Of a stretch of 64,000 nt of DNA, positions 38,202-47,446 are shown piece after piece. A program made the position numbers and the translations under genes. The stretch lies in the NCBI RefSeq assembly GCF_033110965.1, contig NZ_CP137003.1, positions 992,001 to 1,056,000 on the forward strand, given 5' to 3'. The notes beneath the pieces are model-generated. The model ran no database searches, had not been told where the DNA came from, and was given only the letters and a program-made list of their open reading frames with translations. Each line of letters starts with the position of its first letter. Within the stretch, counting starts at the first letter, position 1. Origin of the DNA: Raineyella sp. LH-20 (lineage in GTDB: Bacteria > Actinomycetota > Actinomycetes > Propionibacteriales > Propionibacteriaceae).

Positions 38202-39472
38202 CCTCCCCCTCGTCCCCCGCGCCCCGGCCCCCGGCCCCCGGCGGGCCGCGCCGCTGGCACGAGCAGCGCTGGATCATCGACTCCGTGCTGCGCACCGACG
38301 GCCTGGAGTGGGATCAGCCCCGCATCGCGTACACGCTGCGCCCGATGGGGCTCGACGGCAACACCGACTTCCAGCTCGCGCTCGGCCGGATCAACAAGTT
38401 CAGCGACCTGGTGCCGGTCTTCCGCGACCTGGCCGACCGCCGACGGGGACTCGGTGAGAAGGCCCTCGCCGCCGGCCGCACAGTGACCGCACGCGAGCAC
38501 TTCTTCCACGCCGCCGTGCTGTACTCGACGGCCGAGTGGTCGATCTGGAAGACGACGCCGGAGCTGATCGCGCTCGACGACGCCAAGAACGCGGCGTACG
38601 CGACGTACGCCACGCTGGCCGACCACCACGTCGAGCGGGTCGAGATCCCCTTCGGCGACGGATTCCTGCCGGCCTGGTACCACCGCCCGGTGGGCGCCGG
38701 CGACGAGCCGCTCCCGCTGCTGCTCTCCTGCGGCGGCATGGATCAGGCGAAGGAACTCAACGTCAGCATGTACGGCGACAAGTTCCTCGAGCGCGGGTTC
38801 TCCATCCTCGCGTTCGACGGCCCCGGGCAGGGCGAGGCCCCGATCCGTGGCGTCGACTTCACCCCGACCGCCTGGATCGATGCCGGCGAGGCGCTGTTCG
38901 GCTGGGCCCGCGACCGGGCCGACGTCGATGCCGAGCAGATCGTCGGCTACGGACTGTCGTTCGGCTCGTACTGGATGACCCAGATCGCCGCCTCGCAGCC
39001 CACGATGCGGGGTGCCGCCGTCGGCCTGGTCTGTCACGAGCCCGGCGGGCACGGGATCTTCGAGGCGGCCTCCCCCTCGTTCAAGGCCCGCTTCATGTGG
39101 ATGAGCGGCCTCGAGGAGGACGAGGCGGCGTTCGACGAGATGGTCACCCACCTCGATCTGCGCGACCAGGTGTCCGGGATGACCGTGCCGTGGCTGGTCG
39201 TCGCCGGGGACGCCGACGAGCTGTCGCCGGTGGAGCACAGCTATGAGCTCGCGCGCCTCGCCGGCGGGCCGTCGCCCCTGCTGGTCTACGCGCAGGGACG
39301 CCACGCCCTGTCCTTCCCGACCCCGTCCGTCGTCGCCGGGCCGAACTGGTTCGCGTACGCCGCCGACTGGCTGCTCGACCGGCTGGCCGGCATCCCCGCC
39401 ACGGACACCTTCGACTACGTCACCTCCACCGGCGCCGTGGAACACCGCACCCACCCCAAGGAGACCCACTGA
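38198..39472 (+). CDS. Alpha/beta hydrolase of the DHPON-hydrolase/FrsA-like group
   Basis: 424 residues. A helical N-terminal cap (about 1-150) precedes the hydrolase core with the oxyanion region LLSCGGMDQ, the nucleophile elbow GYGLSFGS, the acid in VAGDADELSP and the histidine in QGRHALSF. This cap-plus-core form is known from 2,6-dihydroxypseudooxynicotine hydrolase, which cuts a carbon-carbon bond, and from related esterases. In this operon C-C or ester cleavage of a ring compound or its side chain is plausible. Start ATG 38198 and stop both overlap neighbours. Confidence 0.82.
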   Translation: MTSPSSPAPRPPAPGGPRRWHEQRWIIDSVLRTDGLEWDQPRIAYTLRPMGLDGNTDFQLALGRINKFSDLVPVFRDLADRRRGLGEKALAAGRTVTAREHFFHAAVLYSTAEWSIWKTTPELIALDDAKNAAYATYATLADHHVERVEIPFGDGFLPAWYHRPVGAGDEPLPLLLSCGGMDQAKELNVSMYGDKFLERGFSILAFDGPGQGEAPIRGVDFTPTAWIDAGEALFGWARDRADVDAEQIVGYGLSFGSYWMTQIAASQPTMRGAAVGLVCHEPGGHGIFEAASPSFKARFMWMSGLEEDEAAFDEMVTHLDLRDQVSGMTVPWLVVAGDADELSPVEHSYELARLAGGPSPLLVYAQGRHALSFPTPSVVAGPNWFAYAADWLLDRLAGIPATDTFDYVTSTGAVEHRTHPKETH

Positions 39473-40092
39473 TGAGCACCCTTCCCGCCATCGACCCCGC
39501 CCGCACCGCCGTCGTCACCATCGACATGCACCGCGGCCACCTCGACCCGGCCGTCGCGACGATGCCGATCCCGGCCGACCGCGCAGCCGAGGTGACCGAG
39601 CACAGCGCCGCGATCATCCGCGAGCTGCGCGACCGCGGCCTGCCGGTGATCCACGTGGTGACCTCCTACTCGGCGGTCGAGGAGATCTCCGCGAACCCGT
39701 GGTGGGCCTCGGTCGCCGGCACCGGAGCCACCCGGGCGAACGTGCTGCGCCACCAGCTTCCGGGCAGCCCGGGGCTGCAGGTCATGCCGTCGGTCCTCGA
39801 CGAGAGCGACGTGATCATCTACGGCAAGAAGCGGTACGACTGCTTCTACCTGACCCCGCTGGAACTGGCGTTGCGCAGCCGCGGCATCGAGACGGTGATC
39901 CTCTTCGGCATCAATACGAACAGCTGCGTGCTCGCCACGACCATCGCGGCGAACGTACGTGACTTCACGGTGGTCGTCGCCTCCGACGGTGTGGACACCA
40001 TGGACCGCAGGCTGCACGAGCCCGCCCTCGCCGTGATCGCCCAGGCGTTCGGCTGGGTGGCCACCGGCGCGGAGATCGTCGCAGCACTGTGA
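39472..40092 (+). CDS. Isochorismatase-family cysteine hydrolase
   Basis: 206 residues. The catalytic triad is visible: Asp in TIDMHRGHL, Lys in YGKKRYDCFY and Cys in INTNSCVLAT. Members with this triad include maleamate amidohydrolase (NicF), N-carbamoylsarcosine amidase and ureidoacrylate amidohydrolase, all of which hydrolyse amides or carbamoyl groups made during N-heterocycle or pyrimidine breakdown. It shares bases with both neighbours, so it is expressed strictly with them. Confidence 0.87.
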   Translation: MSTLPAIDPARTAVVTIDMHRGHLDPAVATMPIPADRAAEVTEHSAAIIRELRDRGLPVIHVVTSYSAVEEISANPWWASVAGTGATRANVLRHQLPGSPGLQVMPSVLDESDVIIYGKKRYDCFYLTPLELALRSRGIETVILFGINTNSCVLATTIAANVRDFTVVVASDGVDTMDRRLHEPALAVIAQAFGWVATGAEIVAAL

Positions 40093-41105
40093 GCACCATC
40101 GACGTCCACGCCCATGTGATCCCGCAGGAGATCGTGGAGGCCTTCCGCTCCGGCGACGGTCCGGACGGCATCCGCACCGAGACGGTGGACGGGCAGGAGT
40201 GGGTGGTGCACCGTCAGGGATACCGCTATCCGCTGCTGCCCGGCTTCTACGATCTCGAGGCCCGGCTCACCACGATGCACGCCCAGGGGACCGATGCCGC
40301 GGTGCTGTCGGTCGCCCCGCCGCTGTTCCTCTACTGGGCCCACGCGGACGAGGCCGTCGATGCCGCGCGCCGGATCAACGACGCGATCGCGCGGCTCGGC
40401 GCGCAGGCGCCGGAGACCTTCACCGGCCTGGCCACGCTGCCGCTGCAGGATCCGGACGCCGCTGTCGCCGAGCTGCGGCGCGCGGTGACCGAGCTGGGCC
40501 TGCGGGGCGCCGAGATCGGCCCGCAGGCGGAGGGCGTCCCGTTGGACGGCGACGCCCTCCGCCCGGTGCTGGCGGCGGCCCAGGAGCTGGGCGTGCCGCT
40601 GGAGATCCATCCGTACTACGTCGGGTCCGCGCCCGGGCCACTGAACGACTTCTACCTCACCAACCTGCAGGGCAACCCCTGGCAGACGGCGGTGTCGGCC
40701 TCCCGGCTGATCCTGTCGGGGGCGCTCGACCAGTTGCCGACCCTCGACCTGCTGCTGGTGCACGGCGGTGGACACCTGCCCTACCAGCTCGGCAGGCTCG
40801 ACCACGGCTACCGGGTGCGGCCCGAGGCCCGTACGCCACTGCACGAGCCGAGCCACTACGCCCGCCGGTTCCACTACGACACCATCACCCACAGTGCCGA
40901 GGCGACCCGGTGGCTGGTGGAGCGGGTCGGCGCCGACCGCGTGCTGTACGGCACCGATGAGCCCTTCGACATGGCCGGCGGCAGCCTCGCGACGCAGCTC
41001 GCGGCGGTCACCGACGAGGAGACCCGACGCGCGATCGGCGAGCTCAACGCCCGCCGCCTGTTCGGCCTGGGCACGACCGGGCCGGCCGGCGCCAGCACGA
41101 AATGA
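40089..41105 (+). CDS. ACMSD-type amidohydrolase/decarboxylase
   Basis: 338 residues of the amidohydrolase_2 family. The metal site includes DVHAHVIP at the N-terminus, a histidine in LEIHPYY, the VHGGGHLPYQLGRL segment and the aspartate in YGTDEPFD. Relatives are aminocarboxymuconate-semialdehyde decarboxylase and gamma-resorcylate decarboxylase, which remove carboxyl groups in aromatic breakdown. Translation starts at GTG 40089, overlapping the previous gene. Because an aldehyde dehydrogenase follows, decarboxylation to a semialdehyde and its oxidation is a reasonable order. Confidence 0.85.
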   Translation: MSTIDVHAHVIPQEIVEAFRSGDGPDGIRTETVDGQEWVVHRQGYRYPLLPGFYDLEARLTTMHAQGTDAAVLSVAPPLFLYWAHADEAVDAARRINDAIARLGAQAPETFTGLATLPLQDPDAAVAELRRAVTELGLRGAEIGPQAEGVPLDGDALRPVLAAAQELGVPLEIHPYYVGSAPGPLNDFYLTNLQGNPWQTAVSASRLILSGALDQLPTLDLLLVHGGGHLPYQLGRLDHGYRVRPEARTPLHEPSHYARRFHYDTITHSAEATRWLVERVGADRVLYGTDEPFDMAGGSLATQLAAVTDEETRRAIGELNARRLFGLGTTGPAGASTK

Positions 41106-42619
41106 CCCACGAAAGCGAGAGAACGATGCGCGAAGCCCTTCTGCATATCGACGGTCGCCCGGTCCCGGCCGAGGACCACGCGACGATGGACGTGGTCAGC
41201 CCGGTGACGGGTCGTACGGTGGCCCGGATCGCCCACGCGAGTCCCGGCGACGTGGATCGCGCGGTCACCGCCGCCCGACGGTCCTTCGAGGACCGGCGCT
41301 GGCGAGGGATCGCCCCGCGCGAGCGGGCACGGGTGCTCAACCGCGCGGCCGCGCTGCTGTCGGAGCGTGTCCACGACCTGGCCGCGCTGGAGACCGAACA
41401 GATCGGCCGGCCGATCCGCGAGATGCGCGCCCAGCTGGCCCGTCTTCCCGAGTGGCTCGAATACTTCGGTGCCGTCGCTCAGACCGATCGCGGCTCGGTG
41501 CCCGATGTCGGCGCCGGGCAGGTGAACCTGATCCGCCGCGTCCCGATCGGCGTCGCCGGACTCATCACGCCGTGGAACCACCCGCTGCTGATCACCATGA
41601 AGAAGGTGTCGGTCGCCGTCGCCGCCGGCAACAGCGTCGTCATCAAGCCGAGCGAGCTCGGGCCGCTCGTCCCGCTCGAGCTCGCCCGGCTGCTGGAGGA
41701 GGCCGGCGTGCCCACCGGCGTGGTGAACGTCGTGACCGGGGCCGGTGCCACCACCGGACGCGCCCTGTCCGAGCACCGCGGGATCGACAAGCTCGACGTC
41801 ACCGGCGGCACCGAGACGGGCCGGGTCATCGCCGCCGAGGCCGGCCGCCGACTCATCCCGGTGACCGCCGAGCTGGGCGGGAAGGCGCCGGTGATCGTCT
41901 TCGACGACGCGCCGCTCGACGACGCGGTCGCCGGGGCGCTCTTCGCGTCGTTCATCGCGACCGGGCAGACCTGCGTGCAGGGCTCCCGGATCCTGGTGCA
42001 GGACACGGCGTACGACGCCTTCCTCGCGCGGCTGCTCGAGCGGGTCGGGGGTCTGCGGCTCGGGGACCCGGCGGACACCGCCACCCAGATCGGGCCGCTC
42101 GTGTCGGCGGTCCAGCGGGACCGCGTCGCCTCGGCCGTCGAGCAGGCGCGTGCCCAGGGCGTGACCGTGGCGGCCGGTGGCCGGGTCCCGGAGGATCCGG
42201 CGCTCGCGGCCGGGCAGTACTACCTGCCGACGATCCTCACCGAGGTGACCACGTCGCACGACATCTGGCGCCAGGAGGTCTTCGGACCGGTCGCGGTGGT
42301 CGTCCCCTTCCATGACGAGGAGGACGCGATCCGTCTCGCCAACGACGCCGACTTCGGCCTGGCCGGGTCGATCTGGACCCACGACACCGCACGCGGGCTG
42401 CGGATGGTCGACCGGCTCGACATCGGGATCGTCTGGATCAACGACCACCACCGGGTCGACCCCGCCTCGCCCTGGGGCGGCATGAAGGACAGCGGCATCG
42501 GGTCGGAGAACGCCATCGAGGCCTTCCACGCGTACACCCAGATGAAGAGCACCGTGATCAACACGGCACCCTCCGGCGCCGACTGGTTCGGCACCACCGA
42601 ACCGATGCGGTACTCATGA
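41102..42619 (+). CDS. NAD(P)-dependent aldehyde dehydrogenase
   Basis: 505 residues. Catalytic Glu is in VTAELGGKAPVI and catalytic Cys in FIATGQTCVQGSR; GVAGLITPWNHPLLI and the C-terminal NDHHRVDPASPWGG are typical of the hydroxymuconic/betaine aldehyde group. It should oxidise the semialdehyde produced by the preceding enzymes. ATG 41102 overlaps the previous stop; a second ATG at 41126 with GAGAGA upstream is an equally good start. Confidence 0.92.
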   Translation: MTHESERTMREALLHIDGRPVPAEDHATMDVVSPVTGRTVARIAHASPGDVDRAVTAARRSFEDRRWRGIAPRERARVLNRAAALLSERVHDLAALETEQIGRPIREMRAQLARLPEWLEYFGAVAQTDRGSVPDVGAGQVNLIRRVPIGVAGLITPWNHPLLITMKKVSVAVAAGNSVVIKPSELGPLVPLELARLLEEAGVPTGVVNVVTGAGATTGRALSEHRGIDKLDVTGGTETGRVIAAEAGRRLIPVTAELGGKAPVIVFDDAPLDDAVAGALFASFIATGQTCVQGSRILVQDTAYDAFLARLLERVGGLRLGDPADTATQIGPLVSAVQRDRVASAVEQARAQGVTVAAGGRVPEDPALAAGQYYLPTILTEVTTSHDIWRQEVFGPVAVVVPFHDEEDAIRLANDADFGLAGSIWTHDTARGLRMVDRLDIGIVWINDHHRVDPASPWGGMKDSGIGSENAIEAFHAYTQMKSTVINTAPSGADWFGTTEPMRYS

Positions 42620-42665
42620 TCGCGGCGATCCGCCCGGTCGATCCTCCCCCAGACAGGAGCACACG

Positions 42666-44024
42666 ATGACGCACTTCGAGCTCGCGATCCGCAACGGCAC
42701 CGTCGTCACCCCGCAGGGGCGTCGGCGGGCCGACATCGGCGTCAGCGGCGGCCGGATCGCGGCGATCGGGACGATCGCCGCGGCCGACCACGACGTCGAT
42801 CACGTTGTCGACGCCGACGGGCTGCTGGTGATGCCCGGCGGCGTGGACACCCACGTGCACTTGATGGATCCCGGCGATCCGACGCGTGAGGACTTCCCGA
42901 CCGGCACGGCCGCGGCCGCGGTGTCGGGTGTCACCACGATCATCGAGCACTCGCACGGGCGCCCGGTGCGCTCGGTGGCGGACCTCGAGGAGAAGGTCGC
43001 CTACCTCGCCGACCGGTCGTACGTCGACTTCGGTCTGGCCGCGCACGCCTGGCCCGGCGCCTCGGGCGAGGTCGCCCGGCTGTGGGCGGCCGGCGTCGCG
43101 TTCTTCAAGGTCTTCACCTGCACCACGCACGGGATCGCCGGGCATGACGCCGGGGCACTGCGGGCGCATCTCGCGGCGACGGCCGAGGTCGACGCCGTCA
43201 GCCTGCTCCACTGCGAAGACGAGTCGCTGACCGCGGCCGCCGAGGCGCTGCTGCGGGAGGAGGGCCGCGAGGACGGCGCGATCGTGTCCGCCTGGCGCAA
43301 CCGCGACGCCGAGCTCGTCGCCGCAGCCGTCGCCGCGCTGCTCGTCCGGAAGACCGGTGCACGGGCGACGGTGGCCCACGTGAGCAACCCCGAGGTGGCC
43401 TCCTACCTGCAGGCCGAGCGCGCCCGCGGAGCGCGGATCAACGCCGAGGGCTGCCCGCAGTACTTCCTGCTCCGGGAGGCCGAGGCGCTCGAGCACGGCG
43501 CGCTGCGCAAGTTCACGCCGCCCGCCCGCGCCCGCAGCACGGCGGACGAGGAGGAGATGTGGGCGCTGCTGCGGCACGGCGTGCTGACGCACATGTCGAC
43601 CGATCACGCGCCGTCCACGCGGGAGCAGAAGGCTGCCGGCTCGATCTGGGACGTCCACTTCGGTCTGCCGGGGCTGGACAGCACCTACGCGGTCCTGCTC
43701 GACGCGGCGGCCCGGGGGTCGTTGTCCTACGAGGACGTCGCCCGGGTCTACAGCGACGAGCCGGCACGGATCTACGGTCTCGACGGCCGCAAGGGCCGGA
43801 TCGCCGTCGGTCGCGACGCCGACCTGCTGGTGGTGGACCCCGCGGCGACCCACACGCTGAGCGACGAGACCGTGCTCTCGAAGGCGGGGTGGACGCCGTT
43901 CGCCGGTCGTACGGTGACCGGCCGCGTGCTGCAGACCTACCTGCGCGGTCGGCTGGTCGCAGCAGACGGCGCCGTCGTCGGGGGACGTGGCGGCGGCTTC
44001 CTGGCGGGGGCCGGCGCCCGCTGA
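42666..44024 (+). CDS. Dihydropyrimidinase/hydantoinase-like amidohydrolase
   Basis: 452 residues. Binuclear metal site: GGVDTHVHLMDPG, the carbamylated lysine in FFKVFTCTT, histidines in LLHCEDE and VAHVSNPE, and aspartate in STDHAPST. This is the cyclic amidohydrolase family (dihydropyrimidinase, hydantoinase, allantoinase, cyclic imide hydrolase), which opens ring amides. It is the last gene of the operon, followed by a hairpin terminator. Ring opening of a cyclic amide or imide is therefore the best functional hint for the whole cluster. Confidence 0.9.
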   Translation: MTHFELAIRNGTVVTPQGRRRADIGVSGGRIAAIGTIAAADHDVDHVVDADGLLVMPGGVDTHVHLMDPGDPTREDFPTGTAAAAVSGVTTIIEHSHGRPVRSVADLEEKVAYLADRSYVDFGLAAHAWPGASGEVARLWAAGVAFFKVFTCTTHGIAGHDAGALRAHLAATAEVDAVSLLHCEDESLTAAAEALLREEGREDGAIVSAWRNRDAELVAAAVAALLVRKTGARATVAHVSNPEVASYLQAERARGARINAEGCPQYFLLREAEALEHGALRKFTPPARARSTADEEEMWALLRHGVLTHMSTDHAPSTREQKAAGSIWDVHFGLPGLDSTYAVLLDAAARGSLSYEDVARVYSDEPARIYGLDGRKGRIAVGRDADLLVVDPAATHTLSDETVLSKAGWTPFAGRTVTGRVLQTYLRGRLVAADGAVVGGRGGGFLAGAGAR

Positions 44025-44142
44025 CCGCCGGGTCGGGCGCGGGCCTCCCCGGTCGCCTCAGCCTGCCCCGGCCCGGCCCTGCCGGTCCCAGCGACCTGGC
44101 CGCCCTCCGACCTGGCCGGCCTCCGACCCGACCGGCTGCCGA

Positions 44143-44165
44143 CCCTGACGGCCCGGCCGTCAGGG
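44143..44165. terminator. Bidirectional hairpin between convergent genes
   Basis: CCCTGACGGC (44143-44152), loop CCG and GCCGTCAGGG (44156-44165) form a perfect 10-bp stem between the hydantoinase-like gene and the convergent pab fusion gene. There is no T-run. A related half-site GCCGTCAGGGC occurs at about 44190. Confidence 0.5.
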
Positions 44166-44191
44166 CGACCGGCCGACTGGCTGACTGGCCG

Positions 44192-46909
44192 TCAGGGCGC
44201 GAGGAAGTTGGCCAGCATCTCGTGGCCGTACGTGGTGAGGATCGACTCGGGATGCATCTGCACGCCTTCGACGGGCAGTGTCGCGTGTCGTACGCCCATC
44301 ACCACGCCCGAGGCGGTGCGGCCCGTCACCAGGAGGTCGGGCGGCAACGTCGTCTCGTCGAGGACGAGTGAGTGGTAGCGGGCACAGGTCAGCGGCGTCG
44401 GCAGGCCCGCGTACAGCCCGTGCCCGTCGTGGTGGATCAGCGACGGCTTGCCGTGCACGACCTCGGGCGCGCGGACGACCGTTGCGCCGTACGCTTCGCC
44501 GATCGCCTGATGTCCCAGGCACACCCCGAGGATCGGGGTCGAGGGCGCCAGCCGGCGAACGGCCTCGACGCTGATGCCGGCCTCGGCCGGCGTGCCGGGC
44601 CCCGGGGACACGATGAGGTGGGTGAACGCTCCCGCCGCCCGCTGCGCCAGCAACTCGTCGACGCTGACCGCGTCGTTGCGAACCACCTCGGTCGCAGCTC
44701 CCCACTCGCCGAGGTACTGCGCCAGGTTGTAGACGAACGAGTCGTAGTTGTCGAGCAGGAGCACCCGGGCCGCCGGCCGGGGCCGGACACCGAACTTCGG
44801 GACCGCGCTCGGCCCTCCGGCGGCGAGGGCGGCGGCGACCGGACCGGGCGACCAGTGCCCCACCCCCTCGACCTCTGTCACCGGCACCACGCCGCGCAGC
44901 GCGTTGACCGCGAACACCTCGGACGCGGCGGCGAGGTCACCGGTGGTCAGGCGGCGCTGGACCACCGGGATGCCGGCCACACGCAACTGTTCGACGAGGC
45001 GGGCACGGGCGGTGCCGGGCAGGATCCGGCCATCCAGCGGCGGGGTGTGCACACCGTCGTCGAGCACGACGAAGATGGTGGCGCGGCCGGTCTCCAGCAC
45101 GCTGCCATCGGTGTCGAGGATCAGGTCGTCGGGCTCGAACCCGCGTCGGTCGGCCCACTTGTGCGCGCCGATCCCGCCGGCGACGATCCGCGGCGTCAGC
45201 CGCCAGGTCGCGCCGGCCGGCTCCAGGACGGCCGACGAGAGACGGATCCGTAGCTCGGCGGCAGCGGGCACGGCGGCATCGGGCACGGCGGCATCGGGCA
45301 CGGCGGCATCGGGCACGGCGGCATCGGGCACAGGCACCGCGTCGATCCGCAACCGATGCGGGCCGACCAGCCCCGACGCCGTCCGTCGTACGGCGTCCGC
45401 CAGCCCGGCGTGGATCGTACGACCGTAGAGCGCGCGGGTGCTGGCATCGAGCCGGGCGATGTGTGCCTCGAGGTCGACCGGTGCGCCGTCGCGCACCAGC
45501 AGGGTGGTGAACACTCCGCGCGCCCTGTCGACAGTGCGTGGGATGTCGACAGGGCGCGAGATGTCGACCGGGAGTGACGTGGCGGCAGGTGACGCGATCC
45601 GGGGCGCCCCCGGCCTCGCCGGCGCCGGGGGGTCGACCGCAAGCGCGCCGCCGATCGCGGCCAGCAGCGGACGCGCCTTGACCAAGCACTCCTCGTACTC
45701 GGCCTGCGGGTGGGAATCGGCCACGATCCCTCCCCCGACGCCCAACCAGACCCGGCCACCGGCGAACTCGAAGGTGCGGATCACGACGTTCAGTTCCAGC
45801 CCCGCGCACGGACTGACGTGCCCGATCGCGCCGGTGTAGGCCTCCCGAGCCGACGCCTCGCAGGCGTCGATCAGCTCCATGGCGCTGACCTTGGGGGCAC
45901 CGGTGACCGACCCGGGCGGGAAGGTCGCCCGCAACAGGTCCCCGTCGTCGACGCCTGCGGCCAGGTGACCGACGACATCGGACACCAGGTGCCACACGGC
46001 ATGCCGCTCGGCGCGCGCGACGGCCGGCACCCGCACCGTGCCGGGCACGCAGACGCGGCCCAGGTCGTTGCGCATCAGGTCGACGATCATCACGTTCTCC
46101 GCCCGGTCCTTGGCGGAGGCGACCAGGTCGCCGGGGTCGGTCTCCAAGGGCGCCGTGCCCTTGATCGGCGACGTCAGCACGTCGTCGCCGATCCGCCGCA
46201 GGAACAACTCGGGCGAGAAGCTCGCGATCGCGCCGCCGTCCCACGAGACGAACGCGGCGTACGCCGGGGTCAGCGTGCCGACGCCCGCGCAGAACACGTC
46301 GAGCGGGTCCCCGGCGAAGGACGCCTCCAGGCGCAGACACAGGTTGGCCTGGAAGATGTCGCCGGCCTCGATGTGCTCGACCACACGCGCCACAGCAGCA
46401 CGGTGGTCGTCCGCCGACGGCGTCATCTCGAACCCGCCGAGCGCGTACGTACGCTCCTGACCCGGCGCTGCCAGCATCGCCGTCACGTCGTCGACGTACG
46501 CCGCCAGCGCCGCGTCGCCCCGCAGCCCCTCGGCCCACCACACCCCGTCGGTGAACCGCAGCACGTGGTCGTAGTAGCCGAGCACGTGCTCCGGTTGGGG
46601 CTGCGGGCGCGGCCGCGTGTCGGGCAGCACCTCGAGGCGCCCTCCGAGCCGGTACCCCCACACGCCGATCCAGCCGCCGCCGACGGTGTCGTCAGCGCCG
46701 GTCACCCGGGGCAGTGAGATGTCGGCGAAGGGGTCCTCGTCGTCGCGCAGCACTCGCGACGGCTCGAACGCGATCAGCGCCTCGCCGTGGTGCCACGCGC
46801 CGAGGAGTGCGACGAGTCGGTCGCGGCCGAGGGCGGCCCGGAGGACCTCGAGCGGATCGTACGGCAGGTCGAGCCGCCGCCGAGCCGGCTCAGGCTTCGT
46901 CATCGTCAT
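44192..46909 (-). CDS. PabB-PabC-PabA triple fusion (p-aminobenzoate synthesis)
   Basis: 905 residues with three enzymes in one chain. Residues about 1-425: chorismate-binding aminodeoxychorismate synthase component I (IKGTAPLE, LMRNDLGRVC, PPGSVTGAPKV). About 460-700: PLP-dependent aminodeoxychorismate lyase (GVFTTLLVRDG, PLP lysine in IGAHKWADRR near 583). About 715-905: glutamine amidotransferase (LLLDNYDSFVYNLAQYLGEW, nucleophile in GVCLGHQ near 796, HPES triad end). Together they turn chorismate and glutamine into p-aminobenzoate for folate. Two-part fusions AB and BC are familiar; all three in the order B-C-A is unusual. The lyase part contains a VPDAA repeat (about 525-549). Confidence 0.92.
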   Translation of the reverse strand: MTMTKPEPARRRLDLPYDPLEVLRAALGRDRLVALLGAWHHGEALIAFEPSRVLRDDEDPFADISLPRVTGADDTVGGGWIGVWGYRLGGRLEVLPDTRPRPQPQPEHVLGYYDHVLRFTDGVWWAEGLRGDAALAAYVDDVTAMLAAPGQERTYALGGFEMTPSADDHRAAVARVVEHIEAGDIFQANLCLRLEASFAGDPLDVFCAGVGTLTPAYAAFVSWDGGAIASFSPELFLRRIGDDVLTSPIKGTAPLETDPGDLVASAKDRAENVMIVDLMRNDLGRVCVPGTVRVPAVARAERHAVWHLVSDVVGHLAAGVDDGDLLRATFPPGSVTGAPKVSAMELIDACEASAREAYTGAIGHVSPCAGLELNVVIRTFEFAGGRVWLGVGGGIVADSHPQAEYEECLVKARPLLAAIGGALAVDPPAPARPGAPRIASPAATSLPVDISRPVDIPRTVDRARGVFTTLLVRDGAPVDLEAHIARLDASTRALYGRTIHAGLADAVRRTASGLVGPHRLRIDAVPVPDAAVPDAAVPDAAVPDAAVPAAAELRIRLSSAVLEPAGATWRLTPRIVAGGIGAHKWADRRGFEPDDLILDTDGSVLETGRATIFVVLDDGVHTPPLDGRILPGTARARLVEQLRVAGIPVVQRRLTTGDLAAASEVFAVNALRGVVPVTEVEGVGHWSPGPVAAALAAGGPSAVPKFGVRPRPAARVLLLDNYDSFVYNLAQYLGEWGAATEVVRNDAVSVDELLAQRAAGAFTHLIVSPGPGTPAEAGISVEAVRRLAPSTPILGVCLGHQAIGEAYGATVVRAPEVVHGKPSLIHHDGHGLYAGLPTPLTCARYHSLVLDETTLPPDLLVTGRTASGVVMGVRHATLPVEGVQMHPESILTTYGHEMLANFLAP
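45261..45335. repeat. Five 15-bp in-frame repeats in the pab fusion gene
   Basis: GCATCGGGCACGGCG-like units at 45261, 45276, 45291, 45306 and 45321 encode VPDAA pentapeptides inside the lyase domain. The first and last units are variant. The multiple of three keeps the frame intact. Confidence 0.92.
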
Positions 46910-47118
46910 CGCCGATTCACCGTGGCGCCGGGTTCCTTGGACACCGACTGTTCACCGTCGACACCGGGAAGGTCAGCACCACCTAAGTATCACCCCTCAC
47001 CCACAGGCGAGCCGACTTCGCGTCGGCCGCCCTCGACCTGCTCCCAGCCGACAACGACATGAAGGGACGTAGGCCATCCTCGGGTTCACGTACGCATTTC
47101 GGGCCAGCAGGTGGCCGG

Positions 47119-47150
47119 TCCTGCGACCCTTCCCGCGGAACATCGCAGGA
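47119..47150. repeat. Degenerate palindrome, first of three
   Basis: Outer arms TCCTGCGA and TCGCAGGA enclose TTCCCGCGGAA. It resembles the two perfect palindromes at 49156 and 51137, but one G of the centre has been lost and the inner arms mismatch. Confidence 0.6.
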
Positions 47151-47348
47151 ACCAGCCGCTGATCTCCCACCTCCGGACCTCGTCACCTCTGCAGTCGGCG
47201 GATGGTCCGCAGGCATCCTCGAAGGGTCCTCGCGCTGGGATGCCGACCGCCCCGGCGGCAGTGACGCCTGTGCAACCACTGCCTGCCGAGCGGAAGAGGC
47301 GGGGAGCAGGGGCCCCGCGGGAGGCACGTGGTCTCCAGAGAGAGTGGC

Positions 47349-47434
47349 TAGACATGAAGGACCAACGCGGTGGCTTGCGAAAACGCCCTTCGGGCGCGCC
47401 CAGCATGTCTACGACATGTCTAGCAGGATGTCTA
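47349..47434. repeat. Cluster of ATGTCTA heptamers
   Basis: ATGTCTA occurs at 47405-47411, 47416-47422 and 47428-47434, spaced 11 and 12 bases, with an inverted copy TAGACAT at 47349-47355. The roughly one-helical-turn spacing suggests a cooperative protein-binding site downstream of the AlbA_2 gene. Confidence 0.5.
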
Positions 47435-47446
47435 CGGCGCTGCCCG

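Larger units (their letters stand above)
46910..47446. other. Region without a supported gene, left flank of the second accessory region
   Basis: 537 bases. It contains the degenerate palindrome at 47119-47150 and the ATGTCTA cluster at 47349-47434. Several frames are open by chance, but none shows a family motif. Confidence 0.4.
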
